Origin: CAVPHV01 sp963821095
Lineage (GTDB): Bacteria > Actinomycetota > Acidimicrobiia > Spongiisociales > UBA5794
Reading direction: 5' to 3'
Assembly: GCA_963821095.1 (NCBI GenBank)
Contig: CAWGCJ010000007.1
Coordinates: 569,987 to 633,986, forward strand
Length of the DNA stretch: 64,000 nucleotides
Both the position numbers and the translations under genes were made by a program. Within the stretch, counting starts at the first letter, position 1. The number at the start of each line of letters is the position of its first letter. The notes under the pieces were generated by a model. It saw only the letters and a program-made list of their open reading frames with translations. It searched no databases and was not told the DNA's origin. This document shows, piece after piece, positions 9,281 through 16,996 of the stretch.

Positions 9281-10234
9281 TTGTTTGCCCTGTTACTGCT
9301 AGTTGCCGTGTTGGTAGGCGTAGCCCTTGGAGCCGTTGTTTGGTTCATGTCGCGAAACGCGAAGGGCGGAGGCTCCCGACAGGTGGCTTCGGGCGGTGGT
9401 GCCGCCGACGGGGTGACGCCGGATTCGAGTTTTGATCGGCTCCGCCCGCCCTATCGCGAGTTCCACGTTCGCGGCAACGAGGCCCTCGTGTACTTCGATG
9501 CCCCGGTTCCGGCCGGCGGCGCCGACAGTGTGCTGGAGGACTTGCTGGTGAAAGAGGCCGTCGAGGTCGTCCGGGAGAAGCGTTCTCATGAACTCCCAAT
9601 TGACGACGTTACGACGGTGCGGGCCTTCGGGCGGCGCGATCATCAGGACGTCGAGGTCGGTTCAGTCTCGCTGGAGACGCCCGGGCAACTGCCCGCCATT
9701 GACATTCCACCGTTGGCGCCGCACGCCTCCCAGGTGACCTTTGACCCGCTCGGACACCTCGCCGAGCAGCAGTTCTCGATGACCCCGGGCACCGAGGCGC
9801 AGCCGGCAGATGCGGGGCTCAAGCCGCTGGCGTCTGAGCTGACCCTCACGGCAAATACCGCGGCGGGTCTGCGCGCCCAGGGCGTCGATCCGACTTCGAT
9901 GACGGTGACCGAACTGACGCTTGGGTTGCTGCGCCTCGGTGGCTACACGGTTACTCCGGGAGGCAAGGACAACGCCTACATCGCCGCCCGCGGTGGCACC
10001 CGCACGTACCTCGTAGTCGTCGATCACGAGACGGGTGACTACCCAGAACTCGGGGAGCAGACCATCAACGCGTTCATGGTGAGCTTTGCCACCTCCGATA
10101 CGGTGCGGGGCATGCTCGTTACCGACAAGTACTCCCCGTTCCTCGTCTACGACAAGGAGCGTCGGGAGCCGAACGTCCGTTTCATCACGCGTGAGCGCCT
10201 TCAGGCCTTCGTCGACAGCTTCTCGATGAGTTGA
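9281..10234 (+). CDS. Membrane-anchored protein with a degenerate Mrr-like domain
   Basis: The 317-residue product starts with one hydrophobic helix (residues 2-23), then a soluble part expected in the cytosol. Residues 190-315 have the layout of an Mrr/restriction-endonuclease-like fold: a helix ending LLRLGGYTV, an acidic turn GGKDNA, a strand TYLVVVD, a helix, a strand GMLVTDKYSP and a final VRFITRERLQAF. In active members the central strand carries QxK; here it reads VVVDHE, so the nuclease site seems lost. The middle section (100-190) is unlike anything I know. The start is TTG with AAGGAG eight bases upstream. The fold call is pattern-based inference. Confidence 0.6.
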   Translation: MFALLLLVAVLVGVALGAVVWFMSRNAKGGGSRQVASGGGAADGVTPDSSFDRLRPPYREFHVRGNEALVYFDAPVPAGGADSVLEDLLVKEAVEVVREKRSHELPIDDVTTVRAFGRRDHQDVEVGSVSLETPGQLPAIDIPPLAPHASQVTFDPLGHLAEQQFSMTPGTEAQPADAGLKPLASELTLTANTAAGLRAQGVDPTSMTVTELTLGLLRLGGYTVTPGGKDNAYIAARGGTRTYLVVVDHETGDYPELGEQTINAFMVSFATSDTVRGMLVTDKYSPFLVYDKERREPNVRFITRERLQAFVDSFSMS

Positions 10235-10321
10235 TCCACCAAAGACCGTGACGATGCCGCATCGCCCGATTCGTTGCGGTTTCTCGCTACACTCGCGCCA
10301 TCCAAGCGCAAGGAGCGATTT

Positions 10322-10549
10322 GTGAAAGTTGGGACAGGCGAACTGCTGATTGTCCTGGCAGTGATCATTCTGCTCTTCGGCGCACGCAAGCTGCCGGACC
10401 TCGCCCGTTCGCTCGGTGCTTCGGCCCGTGAGTTCCGCAAGGGCGTGTCGGAGGGCGAAGACGAGGACGAGCAGGACGGCGCAAAGGATTCATCTGGGTC
10501 TGCCGCTGATGCACCGGCCGACAAGGCTGACGGAACCACCGACGCTTAG
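10322..10549 (+). CDS. tatA: Sec-independent translocase subunit TatA/E
   Basis: Forms the pore-building component of the twin-arginine export system. The 75 residues show the TatA pattern: a short N-terminal membrane helix (GELLIVLAVIILLFG), the hinge FGARKLPDLARSLG, an amphipathic helix and an acidic, Asp/Glu/Ala-rich tail. GTG at 10322 is preceded by AAGGAG. No tatB or tatC lies nearby. In mycobacteria tatB sits beside sigE and rseA, and here the ECF sigma and anti-sigma genes follow 171 bp downstream. Confidence 0.92.
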   Translation: MKVGTGELLIVLAVIILLFGARKLPDLARSLGASAREFRKGVSEGEDEDEQDGAKDSSGSAADAPADKADGTTDA

Positions 10550-10553
10550 CTGC

Positions 10554-10661
10554 CTAGGAGGGTGTTGAACAAACGCCGTGCGGGATTGCGCTGGCGAGCC
10601 AACGCCTGGTCCTAGACGTCGCGGCACGCCCAAGCTGGCGTTGCTCAACAGTCTCCTCGCC
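10554..10661. repeat. Intergenic structured element between tatA and the sigma gene
   Basis: TGTTGAACAAACGCC at 10563-10577 is mirrored imperfectly by GGCGTTGCTCAACA at 10637-10650, and flanking GGAGG/CCTCC extend the match. The interior is GC-rich with further short repeats. No convincing protein is encoded. It could be a MITE-like repeat, a structured RNA or a tatA terminator region. Confidence 0.4.
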
Positions 10662-10720
10662 ACACGGGAACCTCCCGTGGTCTCGCAGCGTTACTCCCCT
10701 ACGGTGACCGGGGTATAGGT

Positions 10721-11230
10721 ATGGCCGACGAGTCAATCCCAACATGGGAAGACGTAGCGCGACGTTATGGGCGAAAGATCTACAACTTTGCATACCGGCT
10801 CACCGGCAATCCGGATGATGCCGCCGATCTGGTCCAAGAGGTACTGCTGCGGGTTCGCAAGGGTCTGGCGAGCTACACCCCTGGCTCGTTCGACGGCTGG
10901 CTGTGGCGGATCACCAGAAACGCATTCCTCGATGAGGTGCGACGCAACCAGCGCAGACCGACGACTGCGCTACCCGACGATGACCGGGTTGCCCTGGCAC
11001 CCAGCCCCTCTCCCGACGAGGTGCTCGCTTCCGTTCGCCTCTCGGAGGACGTCCAATCCGCCCTGCTCAAGCTGCCGATCGAATTCCGTGAGTGTGTGGT
11101 GCTGTGCGACGTCGTTGGCCTCACGTACGAGGAGATCGCGACAGCCATCGATTCACCGGTCGGCACGGTTCGCAGTCGTATCCACCGGGGGCGCAAGATG
11201 CTGAGGGAGCTGCTGACGTGGCCGGTTTGA
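10721..11230 (+). CDS. ECF-family RNA polymerase sigma factor (SigE-like)
   Basis: Alternative sigma factor that redirects RNA polymerase to a stress regulon. The 169 residues cover sigma region 2 (ADLVQEVLLRVRKG through WLWRITRNAFLDEVRR) and region 4 (LPIEFRECVVLCDVVGLTYEE then the helix-turn-helix GTVRSRIHRGRKMLRE). The end overlaps the anti-sigma gene by 13 bp, which in turn overlaps the RseB-like gene, so all three are coupled. Envelope stress is the likely signal given the RseB-like partner and the adjacent tatA. A weak ribosome site precedes the ATG. I cannot assign the exact ECF group. Confidence 0.93.
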   Translation: MADESIPTWEDVARRYGRKIYNFAYRLTGNPDDAADLVQEVLLRVRKGLASYTPGSFDGWLWRITRNAFLDEVRRNQRRPTTALPDDDRVALAPSPSPDEVLASVRLSEDVQSALLKLPIEFRECVVLCDVVGLTYEEIATAIDSPVGTVRSRIHRGRKMLRELLTWPV

Positions 11231-11835
11231 CTTCGTCGCCTTGCGATATCGGCGAGTTGATGTCGGCATATCTCGACGGTGAACTCCAGCCCGGTGAACT
11301 CGACCACGTGGTCGAGCACCTCGGCGGATGTACCGACTGCATCATCGAGTTCCGTCATCTGAAAGAGGCACGAGCTGCGGTGCGAACGTTGCCGCGGCTC
11401 GAGGTCCCGGAACGCCTCGCACCGTCCTTCCACTTCGGCCCCGAGCTGTCGGCCTATCTCGACGGTGAACTTCCCACCGAAGAGCAGGCGCTGGTGTTCA
11501 GTCACCTGCAGACCTGCGAAGAATGCCGCGACGAACTCCACGAACTCGACGCCGCTCGTACCGCAATCCGATCCTTGCCGGGTCTCGAGCCGCCGGTGCT
11601 GATCGAGGTGCATCGGGAGCAGCACAAGACCCACCACGGGCGTCGGGGACGGGCGGTCGCCTTGGCGGCCGGTGTTGCCGCAGCTGCGGTCATCGCCGTT
11701 GGTGTTGCCGGAAGTTCAACGCCGGAGACGACGATCGACCTCGACTCGTTCACCAATCAGCATGTGGCGCGCGCCTCGGTGGAGGCCGGCTTCACCGTCA
11801 TCCCAGCCGTCGGACCCGTGGGGCTCGAACCATGA
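11218..11835 (+). CDS. Membrane-bound anti-sigma factor with two zinc-finger (ZAS) motifs
   Basis: Expected to hold the ECF sigma at the membrane until stress. The 205 residues contain two ZAS-like units rather than the usual one: the first with His34, Cys38 and Cys41, the second with His96, Cys100 and Cys103, each preceded by a near-identical segment (SAYLDGEL). One membrane helix spans about 145-166, leaving a short extracytoplasmic tail of about 40 residues. GTG at 11218 has AGGGAG upstream and overlaps the sigma gene. The unit duplication looks internal. Regulated intramembrane proteolysis is the expected release mechanism in this family; nothing here proves it. Confidence 0.9.
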   Translation: MAGLTSSPCDIGELMSAYLDGELQPGELDHVVEHLGGCTDCIIEFRHLKEARAAVRTLPRLEVPERLAPSFHFGPELSAYLDGELPTEEQALVFSHLQTCEECRDELHELDAARTAIRSLPGLEPPVLIEVHREQHKTHHGRRGRAVALAAGVAAAAVIAVGVAGSSTPETTIDLDSFTNQHVARASVEAGFTVIPAVGPVGLEP

Positions 11836-12761
11836 GCGCGGCTCGACGCCTTATCGTGACGGCCGCCCTGGTGACTCTCGCCGTGGTGGCCACCGCAGTG
11901 CCCGCAATAGCCGCCGAGGATCTGGACAACTACCTGCGGGACGCCGAGCAAGCCGAGTACGGCGGTCGCCGGATTGTCGTCACGATCTGGGATGGCGAGT
12001 CGGAAGTCGAGATCTTCTCCGTCATCCATACCGGCGACACCATGACGGTCAATGGTGGCGAGTCGATCGTCGGCTACGGCAAGCTGGCTGGGGCTCCCGG
12101 CGGGGGAGTCGTCATCCCGGAGTGGTCGGCATCGGCATTGAGCGATCGCTACACGATGGACCAGCCGGAGACAGTGCGCCGATTGGGACGCGAGGCGGTT
12201 CGGATTGTGGTTCGGGAGGGTGACGCCAAGCGAGCCACCATCGTGCTCGATGTCGAAACGTCGGCGCCGCTGGCCACCGAGGTCTACGACGGTGACGGCG
12301 CGCTGTTCCGCTATTCGACGATGCTGGATTTTGACGCCGACCCGGCTCCCTATGTGGTGGCTCAGGGCGCCGATGACGAGTACGAAGTCATGCTGCCCAC
12401 CGAGGCGAGCAGCCTGCCGGCGACGGCGGCCGGGTACCGGCGGGCAGATACGTACGCAGGACCCAACGACAGCGTTCACGCTTTCTATACCGATGGGCTG
12501 TTCTACTTCTCGATCTTCGAGCTGCCCGAAGGGACCCGTCTCGGCGGCCTCGATGATGCGGCCGTCGTCGAGGTCGGCGGCAGCGAGTACCGCAGGCTTG
12601 TCTCGTCGGATGGCATCTGGGTCTACTGGGAAGGCGAGACCGCCTACCTGCTGGTGGGCGACCTACCCCCCGACCACCTCGAGCAAGTCCTCGCGGAACT
12701 CCCGCAGCCCAAGGGCAGGGGCAACTTCATCTCCCGCCTGTGGCGCGGGATCTTCGGGTAG
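11832..12761 (+). CDS. MucB/RseB-like sigma-factor regulatory protein, exported
   Basis: RseB-type proteins bind the anti-sigma factor outside the membrane and protect it from cleavage. The 309 residues begin with a clear signal peptide (MSAARRLIVTAALV through the AxA site near 26-28). The next domain of about 180 residues has the beta-rich MucB N-terminal layout (repeated strands such as RRIVVTIWDG and ATIVLDVETSAPLATEV). A smaller C-terminal domain follows. The ATG overlaps the anti-sigma stop (ATGA). Position after sigma and anti-sigma is the main support for the role; sequence similarity to RseB is weak but the architecture fits. Confidence 0.75.
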   Translation: MSAARRLIVTAALVTLAVVATAVPAIAAEDLDNYLRDAEQAEYGGRRIVVTIWDGESEVEIFSVIHTGDTMTVNGGESIVGYGKLAGAPGGGVVIPEWSASALSDRYTMDQPETVRRLGREAVRIVVREGDAKRATIVLDVETSAPLATEVYDGDGALFRYSTMLDFDADPAPYVVAQGADDEYEVMLPTEASSLPATAAGYRRADTYAGPNDSVHAFYTDGLFYFSIFELPEGTRLGGLDDAAVVEVGGSEYRRLVSSDGIWVYWEGETAYLLVGDLPPDHLEQVLAELPQPKGRGNFISRLWRGIFG

Positions 12762-12767
12762 CAGGTG

Positions 12768-12798
12768 CCGGGTACCCGGTACCGGGCGAGCGAAGCGA
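12768..12798. repeat. Overlapping palindromes between convergent genes
   Basis: CCGGGTACCCGG at 12768-12779 and CCGGTACCGG at 12776-12785 are perfect palindromes that overlap by four bases, followed by the REP-like GCGAGCGAAGCGAGC. They sit between two converging genes and may form a bidirectional terminator or a repeat element. Confidence 0.4.
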
Positions 12799-12835
12799 GC
12801 TCTACACACTTGGTGCCGACCGGGCGCACCTCGGC

Positions 12836-14860
12836 CTATTGCGTCGCTTGCACCCCTTCAAGGGCGGGGATGAACACCAGTTCGTAGTAGTCGTCGTGGG
12901 TGTCGGGGGTCGAGATCAGGATCACGACCAGGATGATGTCGTCGTCCTCGGCGAGGCCGATGTCGTAGATCAACCCGGCATCCTCCGCCGTGTAGATGGT
13001 CCACTCGCGGGCCTCTTCGTAGGTCGAGACGTCCCAGTCGTCTTCGAGCCCGAACTGGTCTGCAAACGTCTCGGCGAGGGCCTCGGTGGTGATGAAGCCG
13101 GATGGCAAGGCCTGCTGCACGATCCCGGAGTCGCCGAGGCCGGGAGCGGTGTAGGCCCCAAACCCCTGATCGGTCCACTCCTCGGGAGCCACGCTGGTGA
13201 GGGTCACGCCGAAGATGTCGACCTCGAAGGGCACCAAGGTGACCTGGACCGGAGCGCCCGGGATGTAGAAATCGGGCCCGCCGAGGGTGGCAACGCAGGT
13301 GCCGTCTGGCTCGGACGTCGGGTCGGCGAGAAACTCCAGCGCAATTCCCTGGGCGCACTCGTCGCCGGTGGTGACGCCGTGGCCGAGGCCGGGGAACTCG
13401 TAGAAGTGCGAAGTGTCGAGGGTCTCGGCGGCGAGGATGCCCCACGAAGGCGGGGTGATCGGGTCGTACTGGCCGGCAACGACGAGCGTTGGAATGGCAC
13501 TCACGACCGCTTCGTCCTCGATCGAGTCCGCCGTTCCGGCGCCCCAGATGTCGCACTCGGCAAACTCGCCATCGGCATCGGCCCAGATGGCCTCGACCTC
13601 GGGGTAGGCCGCAGCCGCCTCTTCCGCGGCGCTGGCCGTGGTGAAGGCCACTTCTTCGTTGCATTGCACCGAGAGGTACATGCCGGCGGTGATGAAGTCG
13701 CCGTTGAGGAAGGCGATCGAGGCAAGGCGTGATACGCCGGAGTAGTCGCCGGCTTCAGCATCGGCGATGATGTCCGGCAGGATCGGAATGATCTGTTCGC
13801 TGTAGAGGCTCTGGAACACCAACCCGACCATGTCGTCGCCCCGCAGCTTGCCGGGATAGGACTCGCCGGTGAGTGCGTTGTCGACCTCGATGTCGATCGG
13901 CGCTGCGTTGAACTGATCGACCAGGGTGTAGAACCGGGTCTCGAGATCGGGGAACGCTGCCGCGCAATCTGGTTCTGCCTCGCATCCAGCGAAGAACGTG
14001 TCAAAGGAGCGCTGGGCGTTGGCCGGGCCCTCCACATAGACGTTCGCCTGCAGCGGCACGGTCGAGTCGAGGATCACGCTGCGGATGCCCTCGGGGTGAT
14101 CGCGCATGGTGGTGAGGGCCAGTCGGGTGCCGTAGGAGATGCCGTAGAGGTTCCACTCGTCGATTCCGAGGGCAACCCGCAGGTCGGCGACATCGGCGGC
14201 GTTGGACTCGCTGTTGTAGGCGGCAAGGTCGACCCCATCATCGGCGAGCCGGCTCTGGCAGGCTGCAACCGCCGGCGCTTCAGCGTCGTTGTACTCCTCA
14301 GCGGCCAACGCGTCGTCCAGGAGTTCGATCTGGAGATCGCGCAACTCTGGGCAGTCGAGGCTTGGCATGCTGTAGCCGACCCCACGCTGGTCGAAGATGA
14401 TGACGTCGCGTTCGGCGAGAAACGGCCCGAACCGGTTGTCGAAGTCGAACTGCAGTGCTTCGAGGATGTTGCCACCTGGACCGCCCTCGAGATAGACCAG
14501 GGGGTCGCTCGCCGGCGCGTCGGCCGTCGATGGGAACACCGCCACGGCCACTTGGACCATGGCACCGTCGGGTTCGTCACGGTTCTCCGGCACCACGAGG
14601 TACCCGCAGGTGGGGTCGTAGCCAATCGGCGGGGCAAAGGCGCAGTCACCCTCCTCAAACATGGGTTCGTATCCGGCCGTCGTTGCCCCACCTGCGGTGG
14701 TTGTTGTGCCGTCCTGGGTTGTTGTGGTGGACGACGCCCCGGTGGTCTCGGTGGTTCCCGACTCAGCCGTTGAGGTGGTCGTTGTCGAATCGGACTGCGA
14801 CGCGCAGGCCGCGGCCAGGAGAACGAGGGCGATGAGTGGCAAGAGAATGCGAGTTTTCAT
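12836..14860 (-). CDS. Secreted lipoprotein alpha/beta hydrolase, TAP-like peptidase family
   Basis: Probably an exported exopeptidase or esterase tethered to the membrane. The 674 residues begin with a lipoprotein signal whose lipobox ends at Cys19 (LAAAC), then a Thr/Ser/Gly-rich linker to about residue 65. The hydrolase core has the oxyanion loop EGGPGG (125-130) and the nucleophile elbow GISYG with Ser242. The C-terminal TAP-like region holds the expected acid (GQYDPITP) and the final His (GLGHGVTTGDEC). An extra domain of about 140 residues follows. Substrate is unknown; relatives cleave N-terminal residues or peptides. The gene is alone between an RseB-like gene and the phosphate two-component pair. 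Confidence 0.85.
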   Translation of the reverse strand: MKTRILLPLIALVLLAAACASQSDSTTTTSTAESGTTETTGASSTTTTQDGTTTTAGGATTAGYEPMFEEGDCAFAPPIGYDPTCGYLVVPENRDEPDGAMVQVAVAVFPSTADAPASDPLVYLEGGPGGNILEALQFDFDNRFGPFLAERDVIIFDQRGVGYSMPSLDCPELRDLQIELLDDALAAEEYNDAEAPAVAACQSRLADDGVDLAAYNSESNAADVADLRVALGIDEWNLYGISYGTRLALTTMRDHPEGIRSVILDSTVPLQANVYVEGPANAQRSFDTFFAGCEAEPDCAAAFPDLETRFYTLVDQFNAAPIDIEVDNALTGESYPGKLRGDDMVGLVFQSLYSEQIIPILPDIIADAEAGDYSGVSRLASIAFLNGDFITAGMYLSVQCNEEVAFTTASAAEEAAAAYPEVEAIWADADGEFAECDIWGAGTADSIEDEAVVSAIPTLVVAGQYDPITPPSWGILAAETLDTSHFYEFPGLGHGVTTGDECAQGIALEFLADPTSEPDGTCVATLGGPDFYIPGAPVQVTLVPFEVDIFGVTLTSVAPEEWTDQGFGAYTAPGLGDSGIVQQALPSGFITTEALAETFADQFGLEDDWDVSTYEEAREWTIYTAEDAGLIYDIGLAEDDDIILVVILISTPDTHDDYYELVFIPALEGVQATQ

Positions 14861-14927
14861 TGCGGGCGAGCCTACCGGTGAAGCGGGGATATCCGGTGGT
14901 GCCCTGCAACGGTGCGCGCTGGTGGCT

Positions 14928-15602
14928 CTACGGGTCGAGACGGTATCCCACGCCGCGCACCGTGGTGATCTCGGCCGAGGATCCTGCCGTTTCCAGTTTG
15001 CGGCGCAGCCGGCGGATGTGTTGATCGAGCGTCTTCGAGTCGGTCCATCCGTAGCCCCAGATGTCGTCGAGTAGCTCCTCGCGGGTGACGATCCTGCCGG
15101 GGCGACGGATCAGTTTGCGTATCACCTCGAACTCCTTGCGGGGCAAGTCGAACTCGGTGTCGTCAACGCGGAGTTGGTAGCGGCTCGGGTCGAGGACGGT
15201 GTTGCCGGCCGCCAAGATGCCCTCGTCGTCATCGGCGGCAGATGCACTGCGGCGAATCGCAACATGGATCCGAGCAATCAATTCGCGCACGGAGTACGGC
15301 TTGGTGAGGTAGTCGTCTGCCCCCAACTCCAGTGCGGTGACGACGTCGGATTCGCTGTCCTTGGCGGACAAGACAAGCACCGGGACCTCAGATTCGGCCC
15401 GGATCCGGCGCAGCACATCGAGCCCATTCATGCCGGGGAGCATGAGGTCGAGCAGCACCAAATCCGGGTTGCCATTGCGAAAGGCCGTCAACCCTTCTCG
15501 GCCGTCCCCGGCAGACGTGATCCCGAAGCCCTCGCGGGCGAGAGAGACCTCGAGCGCATCCACGTAGGCGGGCTCATCTTCGATGATCAGGACGTTGAGC
15601 AC
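14928..15602 (-). CDS. regX3: OmpR/PhoB-type response regulator, RegX3-like
   Basis: DNA-binding partner of the adjacent SenX3-like kinase, likely controlling phosphate uptake. The 224 residues have a receiver domain (acidic pocket IIEDE, phospho-acceptor Asp52 in LLDLMLPG, Lys101 in LTKPYS) and a winged-helix output domain ending in RRKLE and TVRGVGYRL. The start is the GTG at 15602, one base after the kinase stop and next to GGAAGGG; a longer open frame upstream is antisense-like read-through of the kinase gene. It is divergent from pstSCAB with a PHO box between, so the assignment to the phosphate regulon is well supported. Confidence 0.92.
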   Translation of the reverse strand: MLNVLIIEDEPAYVDALEVSLAREGFGITSAGDGREGLTAFRNGNPDLVLLDLMLPGMNGLDVLRRIRAESEVPVLVLSAKDSESDVVTALELGADDYLTKPYSVRELIARIHVAIRRSASAADDDEGILAAGNTVLDPSRYQLRVDDTEFDLPRKEFEVIRKLIRRPGRIVTREELLDDIWGYGWTDSKTLDQHIRRLRRKLETAGSSAEITTVRGVGYRLDP

Positions 15603-15603
15603 C

Positions 15604-16821
15604 TCAACCCTTCCAACGGGGGAGCGCAATGCGGAACGTGGAGCCGATTCCCGGAGTGGAGTCGACCTCGATGTCTGCGTCGTGGTTGCGGGCGACGTGG
15701 CGGGCGATGGCCAGCCCGAGACCGGTGCCGCCGGTCTCTCGACCTCGAGCCCGATCGACCCGATAGAACCGCTCGAAGATCCGTTCCTGATGCTGTTCCG
15801 GGATGCCGATCCCGTGATCCTCGACTTCGAACGTTGCCGTCTCATCGTCGGCCAGGGCCCGCAGCCACACCGTGCCGCCGGCGTAGGGGTCGAGGACGTG
15901 GGTGTATTTGACAGCGTTCTCGAGCAGTGCGGCGATGGCGGACACCAGTTGGCGGCGATCGCCGGCAACCAGGACATCATCCCCGGCAGCCTTGGCCTCG
16001 ATACTGATTCCGTATTGATCGGCCGAGACCGACACCTGGCGCACCGCCTCGCTGAGGACCGCATCAACGGCGACAGGATGGTGGGAGTACGGGTCTCCTT
16101 CGACGAGAGCCAGATCGAGGATGTCATCGATGAGCCGCGACATCCGGCCCGCTTCACCCTCGAGCCGACCGGCGAGGCGTCGTCGTACCTCTGGTTCGTC
16201 GGCGTCTGCAAGGGTCTGGGCGAGCACGCTGAGCGCGCCGAGTGGCGTCTTCAGTTCGTGGCTGGCGTTGGTGACGAAGTCCTGACGGATGGCGTTGACA
16301 CGGTGTCGTTCGGTGAGGTCCTCAACGAACACGACACCCCCTGGTCCGATCTCGGCGTCGTCGATCGGGACGGCATGAAGGCCGAGCTGGCGACGCGTCG
16401 GCGTGTAGACCTCGACCTCGCGGCGGATGGCGCGTCGCTCGGTGGCTACCTGCTTCATCATCTCGCGGATTCGGATCTCTGCGACGGCGTCGCCGTGGCG
16501 GGCGCCGAGATAGCGCTCGGCCGCGACGTTGGCGAAGGTGACCTCGCCGGCGGCATCGACGATGACTACGCCGAACTCGGCAGCCTGAAGCGCGTTGATG
16601 TCCCGGCGAGCGGTGCGTTCGGCATCCCTGGTCCGCAGTTCCAACTCGCCGAATGCGGCGTCGATTGCCGCCGCCGGGGTGCTCCCTGATGACGCCATTC
16701 CGCCTCGGCTCAGAGCCGCAGAGATGGCGTCCTCCTGTTGGCTTGCACTGCGGTTGGAGCGCCACAGCAAGGCCGCCAGGGCGGCAACAATGATGACCAG
16801 GGATACAACAACAACGACCAT
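15604..16821 (-). CDS. senX3: SenX3/PhoR-like sensor histidine kinase
   Basis: Membrane sensor kinase that phosphorylates the RegX3-like regulator. The 405 residues start with one membrane helix (2-20), then a PAS-like domain (about 75-175), a dimerisation/phospho-acceptor helix with His188 in NASHELKTPLG, and an ATPase domain with LLENAVKY, DHGIGIP and GTGLGLA boxes. One N-terminal membrane segment plus a PAS domain resembles mycobacterial SenX3, which works with PhoU and the Pst transporter. The stop lies one base before the regulator start, so expression is coupled. ATG at 16821 begins directly with the hydrophobic run. Confidence 0.92.
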   Translation of the reverse strand: MVVVVVSLVIIVAALAALLWRSNRSASQQEDAISAALSRGGMASSGSTPAAAIDAAFGELELRTRDAERTARRDINALQAAEFGVVIVDAAGEVTFANVAAERYLGARHGDAVAEIRIREMMKQVATERRAIRREVEVYTPTRRQLGLHAVPIDDAEIGPGGVVFVEDLTERHRVNAIRQDFVTNASHELKTPLGALSVLAQTLADADEPEVRRRLAGRLEGEAGRMSRLIDDILDLALVEGDPYSHHPVAVDAVLSEAVRQVSVSADQYGISIEAKAAGDDVLVAGDRRQLVSAIAALLENAVKYTHVLDPYAGGTVWLRALADDETATFEVEDHGIGIPEQHQERIFERFYRVDRARGRETGGTGLGLAIARHVARNHDADIEVDSTPGIGSTFRIALPRWKG

Positions 16822-16879
16822 GGGGCGACTATAGGGGCCGGGCGACGGGCGCAGACCCTGGGCCAGAAGGGGTTCAAGA

Positions 16880-16901
16880 GTTCACCTTCAGTTCACCTTG
16901 G
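16880..16901 (+). promoter_or_regulatory. PHO box between senX3 and pstS
   Basis: GTTCACC occurs at 16880-16886 and 16891-16897, an 11-bp-phased direct repeat with the same spacing and consensus as the PhoP/RegX3 boxes of Streptomyces and mycobacteria. It lies about 96 bp before the pstS start and 59 bp before the divergent senX3 start, so it could serve both. Confidence 0.75.
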
Positions 16902-16996
16902 GGCGCAATCGGTGTCATCTCATCCTCGTACCCTTTAGCGCAATCGGGCCTTTGCGCCCGGCTGAACGCTGTTCATCTAGTGGAGGATCCACATCC

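Noticed and set aside
10554..10793. A reverse-strand 79-codon ORF over the intergenic element before the sigma gene
   Set aside because: It has no ribosome site, overlaps the sigma start, and its composition follows the repeat structure. I treat the region as non-coding.
14928..16211. A 427-codon frame joining the response regulator with sequence upstream
   Set aside because: Only the last 224 codons are a response regulator, beginning at the GTG at 15602. The upstream part is the histidine kinase gene read in another frame.
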